Part shown: positions 1 to 6,210 of the stretch, piece after piece
Layout of the letters: each line of letters opens with the position of its first letter
How positions within the stretch are numbered: position 1 is the stretch's first letter
From: Oscillospiraceae bacterium
GTDB lineage: Bacteria; Bacillota; Clostridia; Oscillospirales; Ruminococcaceae
Length of the DNA stretch: 8,549 nt
Direction of reading: 5' to 3'
NCBI GenBank assembly: GCA_020024185.1
Contig: JAHHUD010000062.1
Coordinates: forward strand, 1 to 8,549
Program-made: the position numbers and the translations under genes
The notes under the pieces: generated by a model
Told to the model about the DNA's origin: nothing
Seen by the model: only the letters and a program-made list of their open reading frames with translations
The model's database searches: none

Positions 1-43
1 GAAAGTAGGTGGTTTTATTGAGCAATTTTTTACAGGTAAATAA
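1..43 (+). CDS. Possible 3' end of an upstream gene (partial)
   Basis: In the frame starting at base 2 the sequence is open from the window edge to a TAA at 41-43 and would encode the tail KVGGFIEQFFTGK. Its codons resemble those of the neighbouring genes. If real, it overlaps the start of the ABC ATPase gene by about 26 bases and would be the preceding gene of the same operon. An alternative is the frame starting at base 1, which ends at a TGA (19-21) and would overlap the ATPase start as TTGA. Only 13 residues are visible, so no family can be assigned and the choice of frame is a guess. Confidence 0.3.
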   Translation, partial: KVGGFIEQFFTGK

Positions 44-773
44 TATACAAATAATTTATCAGACGCCAACAGAAGAAACTATGGCAGTAAAGGACGTATC
101 ATTTTCTGTGGAAGAAGGACAGTTTGTAAGTATTGTTGGGCCAAGTGGTTGTGGTAAAAGCACATTGCTGTCTTGTATTGCTTCTCTTACAACCCAACAA
201 AAAGGATTAATACTGTTACAAGGCAAAGATATAAAAACACAAAGAAGTGATATTGGATATATGCTTCAAAGTGATAATCTTATGCCATGGAGGTCAATTT
301 ATAAAAATGTACTTATAGGTTTGGAAATACGAAATCAACTGACACAAGAAAATATAGAATATGTAAATTCTCTGCTTAAAAAATATGGATTATGGCAGTT
401 TAAAGACAGTTTTCCTGCAAGATTGTCCGGTGGTATGCGACAGCGTGTGGCACTTATACGCACATTGGCGATAAAACCAAAAATACTACTGTTGGATGAG
501 GCTTTTTCTGCTTTGGATTATCAAACAAGAGTTAATGTAAGCCGTGATGTTTTTTCTATTTTAAGAAAAGAAAATAAAACTTTGGTTATGGTTACACATG
601 ATATTCCGGAGGCTATTTCTATGTCAGATAAGGTTGTGATTTTGTCTGCTCGTCCATCTGTGGTTAAAAAAGAGCTAAATATAGAGTTGTGCGATATTGA
701 CCCGGTAAATCGCAGAAATCATCCGGCTTTTCAAGGTTACTTTAATACTATATGGAAGGAGCTGAGCCAGTAG
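18..773 (+). CDS. ABC transporter ATP-binding protein, SsuB/TauB/ThiZ-like (nitrate/sulfonate/HMP importer family)
   Basis: This is the cytoplasmic ATPase that powers a binding-protein-dependent importer. Counting from the TTG start, the Walker A motif GPSGCGKST lies near residues 41-49, the Q-loop glutamine near 84, and the signature LSGGMRQR near 136-143. Walker B ILLLDEAF is near 156-163, the D-loop SALD near 164-167, and the switch histidine (THD) near 194. The tail after ILSARPS resembles the SsuB/TauB group of COG1116. Length is about 251 residues, normal for the group. TTG at 18 is preferred because AGGTGG (7-12) sits five bases upstream. GTG at 9 overlaps that site, and the ATG at 81 would remove the first beta strand. 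The stop overlaps the permease start, so the two are translationally coupled. The ATPase does not reveal the substrate. Confidence 0.93.
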   Translation: MSNFLQVNNIQIIYQTPTEETMAVKDVSFSVEEGQFVSIVGPSGCGKSTLLSCIASLTTQQKGLILLQGKDIKTQRSDIGYMLQSDNLMPWRSIYKNVLIGLEIRNQLTQENIEYVNSLLKKYGLWQFKDSFPARLSGGMRQRVALIRTLAIKPKILLLDEAFSALDYQTRVNVSRDVFSILRKENKTLVMVTHDIPEAISMSDKVVILSARPSVVKKELNIELCDIDPVNRRNHPAFQGYFNTIWKELSQ

Positions 774-1579
774 TGAAAAAAATATTATCACCAAGAGAAA
801 AATATTTACACGATATAAAACAAAGAAAGATAAGTACAGTTGTTTGTCAGATTTTTATTGTGCTTTTCTTTATTGTTTTATGGGAGGCTCTTGCGTTTTG
901 GGGAATAATTGACCCATTTATATTTTCTTCACCTTCCAGAATTGTAAAAATCTTTGTGATTATGGCACAAACAGATTTGCATTATCATATAATGATAACA
1001 GTGCTTGAAACACTAATAGGGTTTTTGCTTGGAGTTGTTCTTGGTGTGGCAATATCAGTTGGACTTTGGTTTTCTCCATTTTTAAACGGAGTTATGGCAC
1101 CGTATCTGGTTGTGCTTAACAGTTTGCCAAAAATTGCACTTGGCCCGGTTATAATTGTTTGGGCAGGTGCGGGTATGAGCGCAATAATAGTTATGGCAGT
1201 AGCAATTTCTCTTATAGTTACAGTTTTGGAATTATCAGGAGGATTTGCAACAACAGATAAAAACTTGATAACAACACTTATAAGTTTTGGAGCAACCAGA
1301 AAACAGATTTTTACAAAAGTGGTTTTGCCTTACAATATTCCGGTTTTATTTCAAAGCTTAAAAGTAAATATCGGTTTAAGCCTTGTTGGTGTTATTGCAG
1401 GAGAATTTTTAGTTTCAAAAGCAGGACTTGGATACCTTATTGTTTATGCAGGTCAGGTATTTAAAATGGATTTGGTAATGATGAGCGTTATAATACTTGG
1501 AGTAATAGCATTTATTATGTATCATCTTGTATCTTTTGCCAGACAAATTGTTGAAAAGAAAATAAATCACAATATATAG
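773..1579 (+). CDS. ABC transporter permease, SsuC/TauC/ThiX-like
   Basis: This is the membrane-spanning subunit of the importer (BPD_transp_1 fold, COG0600), 268 residues. A basic N-terminus is followed by hydrophobic helices near residues 22-44, 81-101, 107-131, 136-155, 200-213 and 236-256. The segment LNSLPKIALGPVIIVWAG (about 115-132) is characteristic of this family. The cytoplasmic EAA coupling loop, which docks on the ATPase, is near 172-192 (FGATRKQIFTKVVLPYNIP). The start is GTG at 773, sharing its G with the TAG stop of the ATPase gene, with GGAAGGAG at 754-761. An in-frame ATG at 752 has no ribosome binding site upstream and lies deep in the ATPase gene, so it was not used. Nitrate, sulfonate, pyrimidine (HMP) and riboflavin importers all share this type, so the substrate stays open. 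Confidence 0.93.
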   Translation: MKKILSPREKYLHDIKQRKISTVVCQIFIVLFFIVLWEALAFWGIIDPFIFSSPSRIVKIFVIMAQTDLHYHIMITVLETLIGFLLGVVLGVAISVGLWFSPFLNGVMAPYLVVLNSLPKIALGPVIIVWAGAGMSAIIVMAVAISLIVTVLELSGGFATTDKNLITTLISFGATRKQIFTKVVLPYNIPVLFQSLKVNIGLSLVGVIAGEFLVSKAGLGYLIVYAGQVFKMDLVMMSVIILGVIAFIMYHLVSFARQIVEKKINHNI

Positions 1580-1583
1580 GAGG
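1578..1583 (+). promoter_or_regulatory. Ribosome binding site overlapping the permease stop codon
   Basis: AGGAGG lies four bases before the ATG at 1588, and its first two bases are the last two of the permease TAG stop. Ribosomes finishing the permease would be placed directly on the start of the binding-protein gene. Confidence 0.8.
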
Positions 1584-1587
1584 AACT

Positions 1588-2574
1588 ATGAAGAAGTTTT
1601 TGAGTGTTGTGTTATCTGTGTCAATGGTTTGCGCAGCTTTAACCGGATGTGGTACAAAAGAAGAAGGTTTAAAAAAAATAACAGTTAGTGAAGTTACTCA
1701 CTCTATTTTTTATGCAGCACAATATGTGGCTTTAAACGAAGGTTATTTTGAAGAGCAAGGTCTTGATGTTGAACTTGTAAATGCAGGCGGTGCAGATAAA
1801 GTTATGACAAGTGTTTTGACAAATTCTGCTGACATTGGCTTGGCAGGAGCAGAAGCCTGTGTTTATGTTCATGCACAAGGCAAAGATGATGCACCACAGG
1901 TATTTGCACAGCTTACAAAATGTGATGGCTCTTTTTTGGTTGGCAGAGAAAAAGTTGATGATTTTGATTGGCAATCATTAAAAGGAAGCACTATTTTACC
2001 GGGGCGTAAAGGTGGTATGCCATATATGACATTGCTATACGCTTTAAATAAAAATGGTCTTGAAGTTGGAAAAGACGTATTTTTTAACGATACAATTCAA
2101 TTTAATGCAATGACAGGTGCATTTTTATCTGGAGAAGGCGATTATGTAACAGTGTTTGAACCATCAGCAACAGATATGGAAATGCAGAATAAAGGTTATA
2201 TTATGGCGTCTGTTGGTGAGGAAGCCGGAGAAGTTCCATATACAACATATTTTGCAAAAAAAGATTATGACCCACAGATTTTGCAAAAATTTACAAATGC
2301 TATAAAAAAAGGTCAGGAATTTGTTGATGAAAAATCATCAGAAGAAATTGCAAAAGCAATACAACCATCTTTTCCTGATACAGATATAAATGTAATACAA
2401 AAGGTTGTGGAAAGATATAAAGATATAGACGCATACAGCGACTGTCCTGTTATGGAAAAAGAGGATTATAACCATATTATTGAAATAATTAAAAATGCCG
2501 GAGAGTTGGAAGAAAATGTTGTCATAGCTTTTAAAGATGTAATCAATAATACATACGCTGAAATATCAGAATAA
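1588..2574 (+). CDS. ABC transporter substrate-binding lipoprotein, NMT1/THI5-like
   Basis: This is the extracytoplasmic solute receptor of the importer, 328 residues. Residues 1-20 are a lipoprotein signal peptide with lipobox LTGC, so Cys21 is the predicted lipidation site anchoring it to the outer face of the membrane. The mature part opens with ITVSEVTHSIFYAAQYVALNEGYFEEQGLDVEL in overlapping form at residues 31-63, the standard opening of the NMT1/THI5-like, COG0715 type II periplasmic-binding fold. It continues with the ADIGLAGAEA segment (81-90) and a hinge-region GRKGGMPY (139-146). Family members bind sulfonates, taurine, nitrate, hydroxymethylpyrimidine, riboflavin or related compounds. 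I see no residue pattern that picks one. It is the last gene of the operon and a strong terminator follows directly. Confidence 0.92.
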   Translation: MKKFLSVVLSVSMVCAALTGCGTKEEGLKKITVSEVTHSIFYAAQYVALNEGYFEEQGLDVELVNAGGADKVMTSVLTNSADIGLAGAEACVYVHAQGKDDAPQVFAQLTKCDGSFLVGREKVDDFDWQSLKGSTILPGRKGGMPYMTLLYALNKNGLEVGKDVFFNDTIQFNAMTGAFLSGEGDYVTVFEPSATDMEMQNKGYIMASVGEEAGEVPYTTYFAKKDYDPQILQKFTNAIKKGQEFVDEKSSEEIAKAIQPSFPDTDINVIQKVVERYKDIDAYSDCPVMEKEDYNHIIEIIKNAGELEENVVIAFKDVINNTYAEISE

Positions 2575-2579
2575 AATAT

Positions 2580-2633
2580 AAAAATAAAACTGATGGTATC
2601 TTTATAATAGCAGATACCATCAGTTTTATTTTT
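2580..2633. terminator. Bidirectional rho-independent terminator after the ABC operon
   Basis: The arms 2580-2600 and 2613-2633 form a perfect 21-base inverted repeat with a 12-base loop. The core is ACTGATGGTATC paired with GATACCATCAGT, flanked by A-runs on the left and T-runs on the right. Read on plus it ends the ABC operon (stop at 2574). Read on minus it ends the small membrane-protein gene, whose stop is at 2667. Confidence 0.93.
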
Positions 2634-2666
2634 TATACAGAATGTTTTATATTTTTATCTTATCTA

Positions 2667-2948
2667 TTACCTAAAAAAATATTTACTAGCAAAAAATATA
2701 ATATTTATAAGTATTAAAATAGTAAATATTATACAGCCAAGACAGTCTTTTTGTTTAGCCATATGAAAAAAATCAAAAATCGTGCTAATTATAACTAGTG
2801 GAATACTTAAAAATATAAATAATAACCCAAGAGCAGAAAAAATATTGAACAAAGGATTCGGGTGAGCAAGTTTGAAAATAAATATAAGAAATATAAAGAA
2901 AAATCCTATAATAGAGCAAATTACTCCAAATTTATAAAATTTATTCAT
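2667..2948 (-). CDS. Small hypothetical three-helix membrane protein
   Basis: I do not recognise the family. The product is 93 residues, very hydrophobic, with likely membrane helices near 8-26, 36-58 and 69-87. A short proline/asparagine turn (HPNP, 29-32) joins the first two, and a cytoplasmic-looking linker HMAKQKDCLGC (62-72) with two cysteines precedes the third. The start at 2948 is chosen because AAAGGA stands nine bases upstream on the minus strand. An in-frame ATG at 2957 touches that site with no spacing. The gene stands alone: a terminator lies upstream after the dCMP deaminase gene and another downstream. A TATAAT on the minus strand lies about 30 bases before the start. The clean start signals and flanking terminators argue for a real gene, but its low complexity and AT richness leave some doubt. 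Confidence 0.6.
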   Translation of the reverse strand: MNKFYKFGVICSIIGFFFIFLIFIFKLAHPNPLFNIFSALGLLFIFLSIPLVIISTIFDFFHMAKQKDCLGCIIFTILILINIIFFASKYFFR

Positions 2949-3001
2949 AGTTGCCATTCCTTTAATAGTAGAAATATGAAAATAATTATATATAGAAAAT
3001 G

Positions 3002-3024
3002 AAAAGGAGAAAATATCTCCTTTT
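3002..3024 (-). terminator. Terminator of the dCMP deaminase gene
   Basis: AAAAGGAGA (3002-3010) pairs with TCTCCTTTT (3016-3024) around a five-base loop. On the minus strand the stem follows the deaminase stop (3029) closely and leads into a run rich in T. It separates the deaminase from the small membrane-protein gene. Confidence 0.8.
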
Positions 3025-3028
3025 TGTT

Positions 3029-3517
3029 TTAATAACCTGTTATTCCGTCAAGAGTTTCGTCCCCTGCAACCCATTCGCTTTCAACGTCAATAACACGAAA
3101 TTCATCTTCACTGTCACGCACAATAACAGTTTGAATACCTGCATTTATAACCATTCTTTTACACATAGAACAGCAGTTTGCATTTTTAACAAGCTCCCCT
3201 GTTCTTGCATCTCTGCCTGCAAGATAAAGTGTTGCACCAATCATTTTATCTCTTGGTGCAGAGATAATAGCATTTGCCTCTGCATGTACACTTCGGCACA
3301 TTTCATATCTTTCACCACGAGGGATTTGCATTTTTTCTCTCATGCAGTATCCAAGGTCACAGCAGTTTTTTCTGCCACGTGGAGCACCAACATAACCTGT
3401 TGAAATAATTTCGTCATTGTTTACGATAATAGCGCCATAATTTCTTCTAAGACAAGTGCCTCTTTGTAAAACAGTTTCTGCTATATCAAGATAATAATTT
3501 ATTTTATTTTTTCTCAT
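3029..3517 (-). CDS. Deoxycytidylate (dCMP) deaminase family protein
   Basis: This is a zinc-dependent cytidine/deoxycytidylate deaminase fold protein of 162 residues, predicted to convert dCMP to dUMP, the substrate of thymidylate synthase. The zinc/catalytic motif VHAEANAI places zinc ligand His78 and proton shuttle Glu80. The second zinc motif reads CCSMC (115-119), giving Cys116 and Cys119. The usual proline of PCxxC is replaced by Cys115. GYVGAPRGRKNC (41-52) matches the GYNGxPRGxxNC block typical of dCMP deaminases (ComEB and T4 Cd group). Together with the cysteines at 52, 53 and 58 this separates it from cytidine deaminase. GGGGA on the minus strand lies seven bases before the ATG. 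It is divergent from cdd across a 440-base region. Substrate is inferred from family motifs, and another cytidine nucleotide is possible. Confidence 0.88.
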   Translation of the reverse strand: MRKNKINYYLDIAETVLQRGTCLRRNYGAIIVNNDEIISTGYVGAPRGRKNCCDLGYCMREKMQIPRGERYEMCRSVHAEANAIISAPRDKMIGATLYLAGRDARTGELVKNANCCSMCKRMVINAGIQTVIVRDSEDEFRVIDVESEWVAGDETLDGITGY

Positions 3518-3615
3518 AATAATATCCCCATTTAGATGTATTTGGGTACAAAGATAAAGTGTATAATCAACATATATAATTACAAATAATATAAATTATT
3601 TATTATATAACATAA

Positions 3616-3651
3616 TTATCAGTGTAACCTTTAATGATATTACACTAATAA
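3616..3651. repeat. Imperfect inverted repeat, possible operator or hairpin
   Basis: TTATCAGTGTAA (3616-3627) and TTACACTAATAA (3640-3651) are reverse complements at 11 of 12 positions, with a 12-base spacer. The inner AGTGTAA/TTACACT part is perfect. No T-tract follows in the style of a terminator. It lies about 100 bases upstream of the dCMP deaminase start, so it could be an operator or part of its leader. Confidence 0.5.
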
Positions 3652-3884
3652 GACGAAAATTGTCAAATGAAGTTTTTGTTAATATTTTAATGAAAATTAA
3701 AAAAATAAATAGGACTTATTTATGTAGTTATATTGAGATAAATATTATTATATGATTTTAAATAAAACTTAAATTTTAACAAAAATAATATCAAAAATAA
3801 AAATTATTTATATTAACATAAATTTTCTTAAAAATTAAAATAATCAATGAAATTTATAATAAAGTATGATACAATAAACATATA

Positions 3885-3901
3885 AACTATAAATTATAGT
3901 T
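3885..3901. repeat. 17-base palindrome upstream of cdd
   Basis: AACTATAA and TTATAGTT are perfect 8-base arms around a single A. The palindrome abuts two TATAAT hexamers (3901-3906 and 3911-3916) in front of cdd, a usual place for a repressor site. Being pure AT apart from two bases, it could be chance. Confidence 0.35.
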
Positions 3902-3910
3902 ATAATGGGA

Positions 3911-3916
3911 TATAAT
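3911..3916 (+). promoter_or_regulatory. Candidate -10 element for cdd-rsmA operon
   Basis: A perfect TATAAT stands about 40 bases before the cdd start, but no good -35 lies 16-18 bases upstream. A second TATAAT at 3901-3906 is equally possible. An activator or the nearby palindrome may matter here. Confidence 0.35.
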
Positions 3917-3957
3917 AGCCGTTTAAAGTTTGGGTTATTTTAAAAGGAGCATGTTTT

Positions 3958-4383
3958 ATGGCAGACATAACAAATGAAATGCGACTTATATTGGCAAAAA
4001 AAGCATGGCAAGCAAGAGAAAATGCTTATGCACCATACTCAAAGTTTAAAGTTGGTGCAGCTGTGCTTGGTACAGACGGTAAAATTTATACTGGTTGTAA
4101 TATTGAAAATGTTTCTTATGGTCTTACAAATTGTGGAGAAAGAACTGCAATTTTTAAAATGGTGTCAGAAGGCTGTACAGAATTTGTTGCCCTTGCCCTT
4201 GCTGGCACAGAAGATGCAAGCCAAATAACTCCATGCGGAGCATGCCGTCAGGTTATGTGTGAGTTTTGTCACAGTATTGATGAAACAGAAATAATACTTG
4301 CAGGCAAAGACGGACAGATGATAATTGAAACTGTAAAACAGCTATGCCCACGGCCATTTACAAAATTTAAATCACAGGAATAA
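3958..4383 (+). CDS. cdd: Cytidine deaminase
   Basis: This enzyme hydrolyses cytidine and deoxycytidine to uridine and deoxyuridine plus ammonia in pyrimidine salvage; it is cytosolic and of the tetrameric, roughly 140-residue class. YAPYSKFKVGAAV (24-36) is the conserved opening. CNIENVSYG (47-55) supplies the substrate-contacting Asn48 and Glu50. TNCGERTAI (57-65) gives zinc ligand Cys59 and catalytic Glu61, and PCGACRQV (92-99) gives zinc ligands Cys93 and Cys96. These three cysteines are the zinc set of the Bacillus subtilis-type enzyme. The ATG at 3958 follows AAAAGGAG by eight bases. An ATG at 3951 in another frame runs into a stop within nine codons. Three bases separate its stop from rsmA, so the two genes are very likely cotranscribed and coupled. 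Confidence 0.96.
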   Translation: MADITNEMRLILAKKAWQARENAYAPYSKFKVGAAVLGTDGKIYTGCNIENVSYGLTNCGERTAIFKMVSEGCTEFVALALAGTEDASQITPCGACRQVMCEFCHSIDETEIILAGKDGQMIIETVKQLCPRPFTKFKSQE

Positions 4384-4386
4384 TTT

Positions 4387-5244
4387 ATGAACAGAGAACT
4401 TACAAATATTTCGTATATAAAAGACTTGTGCAACCGATATGGTTTTGCACTTCAGAAAAATTTTGGACAAAATTTTATTGTAAACAGCGGTATATGTCCA
4501 AAGATTGCAGAACACGCAGAAGTTGACAAAAATTGCGGTGTTATTGAAATTGGTACAGGCATAGGCGTTTTGACAAAAGAACTTGCTTTGCGTGCAAAAA
4601 AAGTTGTTGCGATTGAAATTGATACAAAGCTTTTACCACTTTTGGAGGAAACTTTGGCTGATTTTGATAATATAAAGATTATAAATCAGGACGTTTTAAA
4701 GGTTGACCTTGAAAAGCTGATACAGGAAGAATTTGGAGATATGCCGGTTAAGGTTTGTGCAAACTTGCCGTACTACATCACCAGTCCTATTATAATGAAA
4801 CTTTTGGAAGACCGTTTGCCAATAGAAAATATCACTGTTATGGTGCAAAAAGAGGCAGCACAGCGTATTTGTGCAAAAGAAAAAAGCCGTGATGCAGGTG
4901 CAATAAGCCTTGCAGTTAACTATTATGCACAACCAACAGTGTGTTTTAATGTGTCACCTGGTTCATTTTTTCCACCTCCAAAAGTTACTTCAAGTGTAAT
5001 TCGCCTTGATGTTGTAAAACAGGCAAAAGTTAATCCAAAAAATGAAAAAAATATGTTTAAACTTATACGTGCAGCATTTACACAGCGCAGAAAAACATTT
5101 GTTAACAGTGTGAGTGCAACACTTGGTATGCCAAAAACAGAGATAGAATCTGCCTTAGAACAAATTGGAGAAAATAAACTTATAAGACCGGAACAGCTTT
5201 CGTTGCAACAGTTCAGCGATTTATCTGATATTTTATTTGTATAA
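4387..5244 (+). CDS. rsmA: 16S rRNA (adenine(1518)-N6/adenine(1519)-N6)-dimethyltransferase
   Basis: RsmA (KsgA) dimethylates the two adjacent adenines in the 3' terminal hairpin loop of 16S rRNA with S-adenosylmethionine, a late step of small-subunit assembly. Loss of this modification gives kasugamycin resistance. The 285 residues match the family: KNFGQNF (24-30) near the N-terminus, SAM motif I VIEIGTGIG (52-60), acidic ribose-binding EID (77-79), QDVLKVD (101-107), catalytic NLPYYITSPI (126-135), FFPPPKV (194-200) and FTQRRKT (231-237), then the helical C-terminal domain. Motif I has threonine where most members have proline (GTG for GPG). The gene follows cdd by three bases, with AGGA at 4376-4379 inside the end of cdd. 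This pairing with cdd, rather than with rnmV as in Bacillus, is simply context. Confidence 0.96.
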   Translation: MNRELTNISYIKDLCNRYGFALQKNFGQNFIVNSGICPKIAEHAEVDKNCGVIEIGTGIGVLTKELALRAKKVVAIEIDTKLLPLLEETLADFDNIKIINQDVLKVDLEKLIQEEFGDMPVKVCANLPYYITSPIIMKLLEDRLPIENITVMVQKEAAQRICAKEKSRDAGAISLAVNYYAQPTVCFNVSPGSFFPPPKVTSSVIRLDVVKQAKVNPKNEKNMFKLIRAAFTQRRKTFVNSVSATLGMPKTEIESALEQIGENKLIRPEQLSLQQFSDLSDILFV

Positions 5245-5272
5245 AGAATAGATTTAACAAAGGAAGGATAAA

Positions 5273-6160
5273 ATGAAAAAGCAAACAGCAATATTTTTAT
5301 TGCTTATAGTTACTGTTTTATGGGGTGGAGCATTTTCGGCTGTAAAAATTTCATTAGATATGGGCGTTACGGTTGGGCTTATAAATGTAATAAGAGGCTT
5401 TATTTATATATCCATGGTGTTTATATGCTTTCCGAAACAAGTCTTAAATATGAAATTGGAGCATATGAAACTTGGTCTTTGGGCAGGCATATTTAATGCA
5501 TTAAGCTTTATTTTTCAGACAATTGGCACAGCCACAACAACAATTTCAAATAATGCTTTTTTGACAACTACAAATGTTGTTATGACACCATTTCTTGCCT
5601 GGATTATGATTGGTTACAAACCAAAAATTAAAAACTTTATTGCTATTGCAATATGTATGCTTGGCACAGCTGTTTTAGCAGGTATATTTAAAAATGGTGT
5701 GGCTTTAAATACCGGTGATATATTTACATTGGCTTGTGCATTTTGTTATGCAATTTCAATTATTTTGCTTTCGGTACAGGCATCAGACAGCCATTTTGCC
5801 TCAGGTTCATTTATGATGGGTGTAACACACTTTATTTGTGGCATATTATATTTTATTTTTGCAGAAAAAGCTGTTATTCCTCAACTGGACTGGAAATTAA
5901 CAATATTGCCGTTAATTTATTTAGGTGTTGTTTCATCTTTTTTGGGACAGACAATGCAAGTTGCTGCACAAAAATATCTTACACCTTCAACAGCTTGTAT
6001 TGTTATGATAATGGAAGGTGTTTGGGGTAGCTTGTTCTCAATTTTATTTGGATTTGAAAAATTTACTATAAATTTGCTTATAGGCGGTACACTTATTGTT
6101 ATAAGTCTTATGGTAAGTGAACTTCCGTTTTTATCAAAAAAGAAAATAGATAATAATTAA
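5273..6160 (+). CDS. EamA/DMT superfamily transporter
   Basis: This is a ten-helix inner-membrane carrier of the drug/metabolite transporter superfamily, 295 residues, made of two EamA repeats (about 7-136 and 148-284). The first repeat opens with VTVLWGGAFSAVKISL (13-28), typical of the family, and contains NNAFLTTTNVVMTPFLAWIM (93-112). The second has the matching STACIVMIMEGVWGSLFSIL (239-258), the duplicated hallmark at the same place in each half. A basic tail (KKK) is cytoplasmic. AGGAAGG (5261-5267) sits five bases before the ATG. The gap to rsmA is 28 bases without a terminator, so it probably belongs to the cdd-rsmA operon, and it ends at the terminator at 6160-6194. Family members move amino acids, nucleosides or other metabolites. 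The substrate cannot be read from the sequence. Confidence 0.92.
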   Translation: MKKQTAIFLLLIVTVLWGGAFSAVKISLDMGVTVGLINVIRGFIYISMVFICFPKQVLNMKLEHMKLGLWAGIFNALSFIFQTIGTATTTISNNAFLTTTNVVMTPFLAWIMIGYKPKIKNFIAIAICMLGTAVLAGIFKNGVALNTGDIFTLACAFCYAISIILLSVQASDSHFASGSFMMGVTHFICGILYFIFAEKAVIPQLDWKLTILPLIYLGVVSSFLGQTMQVAAQKYLTPSTACIVMIMEGVWGSLFSILFGFEKFTINLLIGGTLIVISLMVSELPFLSKKKIDNN

Positions 6161-6194
6161 AAAAACAGACAGCTTTTAAAGCTGTCTGTTTTTT
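6160..6194. terminator. Bidirectional terminator between convergent eamA-type gene and rubrerythrin
   Basis: AAAAACAGACAGCTT (6161-6175) pairs with AAGCTGTCTGTTTTT (6179-6193), a stem of about 15-16 pairs with a tiny loop, followed by T-runs on plus and by T-runs on minus. It starts at the last base of the transporter stop codon and lies 17 bases past the rubrerythrin stop on the other strand, so it serves both convergent genes. Confidence 0.93.
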
Positions 6195-6210
6195 GTGTTT
6201 ATTATAATAT

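Larger units (their letters stand above)
3518..3957. other. AT-rich divergent intergenic control region
   Basis: These 440 bases separate the dCMP deaminase gene (minus) from cdd (plus). They are very rich in A and T, with stops in all frames, and I see no gene, tRNA or recognisable riboswitch. They hold the imperfect inverted repeat at 3616-3651, the palindrome at 3885-3901, and several TATAAT-like hexamers near cdd. The middle (about 3660-3840) shows nothing I can name. The promoter of the minus-strand gene must lie in the left part, but I could not pair a -35 with a -10 convincingly. Confidence 0.7.

Noticed and set aside
1732..1974. Open frame on the minus strand inside the binding-protein gene
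   Set aside because: Antisense shadow of a well-supported coding region with no ribosome binding site or family resemblance.
2999..3403. Open frame of 134 codons on the plus strand opposite the dCMP deaminase gene
   Set aside because: It lies antisense to a gene with clear family motifs, its product is unlike any protein I know, and its ATG lies in the terminator stem of the deaminase gene.
3647..3957. Riboswitch, small RNA gene or short protein gene in the long intergenic region
   Set aside because: No conserved riboswitch core, no GC-containing stem with a T-tract, and frequent stops in every frame.
4696..5291. Two open frames on the minus strand opposite rsmA and the transporter start
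   Set aside because: Antisense to rsmA, whose motifs are continuous; cysteine- and phenylalanine-rich products are typical of antisense reading in AT-rich genes.
5734..6030. Open frame of 98 codons in another plus-strand frame inside the transporter gene
   Set aside because: Nested in a continuous ten-helix transporter, without a ribosome binding site; composition looks like an out-of-frame read.
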